Shown here: positions 23,393-23,409 of the stretch, piece after piece
Layout: every line of letters starts with the position of its first letter
Position numbering within the stretch: the first letter of the stretch is position 1
From: an uncultured Clostridia bacterium
Lineage (GTDB): Bacteria > Bacillota > Clostridia > UBA1381
Length of the DNA stretch: 23,409 nucleotides
Assembly (NCBI GenBank): GCA_934463455.1
Contig: CAKSJU010000025.1
Location: 1 to 23,409, forward strand
Direction of reading: 5' to 3'
Notes under the pieces: generated by a model
What the model was told of the DNA's origin: nothing
Database searches by the model: none
The model's input: only the letters and a program-made list of their open reading frames with translations
Program-made: the position numbers and the translations under genes

Positions 23393-23409
23393 GGGGATAG
23401 GAAAAAAGC
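23393..23409. repeat. Edge of a possible second copy of the 9670-9888 element
   Basis: GGGGATAGGAAAAAAG (23393-23408) matches the reverse complement of the right end of the element at 9872-9888 except for the length of the A run. The window stops here, so whether the rest of the element follows cannot be seen. Confidence 0.4.

Noticed and set aside
1..23409. CRISPR arrays, tRNA or rRNA genes, transposases, restriction or anti-phage systems
   Set aside because: No regularly spaced repeats, cloverleaf sequences or characteristic protein motifs were seen on either strand.

Overview
The window looks like the replication-origin neighbourhood of a low-GC, endospore-forming Clostridia-type Firmicute. 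The evidence is AT-rich DNA with strong purine-rich ribosome binding sites, a complete gerA-type spore germination operon, dnaA-dnaN with an origin between them, parA-parB with two perfect parS sites, and an S-layer-homology surface protein. I cannot name the species; an anaerobic gut or environmental Clostridia member is an inference.

Layout, left to right. 1-1595: a truncated class-C beta-lactamase-like serine hydrolase (-) diverges from an AraC-type regulator (+). 1594-5891 (-): germination operon for a GerA-type subunit, a GerB-type permease and a Ger(x)C lipoprotein, ending in a translationally coupled 54-residue membrane protein. 5892-6160: two parS sites, an extended -10 promoter and a 40-bp perfect palindrome. 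6161-9668 (+): parA, parB, a small membrane-anchored coiled-coil protein and serS. 9669-10345: a 219-bp element with long imperfect terminal inverted repeats, then a dense array of DnaA boxes. 10346-11801 (+): trmK and a Nif3-family gene. 11930-13743 (-): a MATE transporter and its MarR-type regulator, driven from a consensus promoter embedded in a perfect inverted repeat. 13864-18074 (-): dnaN, an MBL-fold hydrolase, hemZ and a DnaI-like helicase loader, tightly packed. 18075-18387: the origin unwinding region (DnaA boxes, GC cluster, DnaA-trios, AT-rich stretch). 18388-19710 (-): dnaA. 19831-22959 (-): a large SLH/GLUG-repeat surface protein. 23124-23333 (+): a small acidic protein of unknown function, then a terminator and what may be the edge of a second copy of the 9670-9888 element.

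How it fits together: DnaA, the sliding clamp, a helicase loader, ParAB-parS and two DnaA-box clusters form an initiation and segregation district. The most notable point is that the box-rich cluster (9 boxes, between serS and trmK) lies about 8 kb from the compact unwinding region (dnaA-dnaN gap). The cluster is therefore either a displaced half of a bipartite origin or a DnaA-titration site. The usual rpmH-rnpA-yidC-jag block is not next to dnaA; a surface-protein gene sits there instead. Germination, efflux and surface genes are interleaved as separate transcription units. No tRNA, rRNA, CRISPR array or transposase gene was seen.
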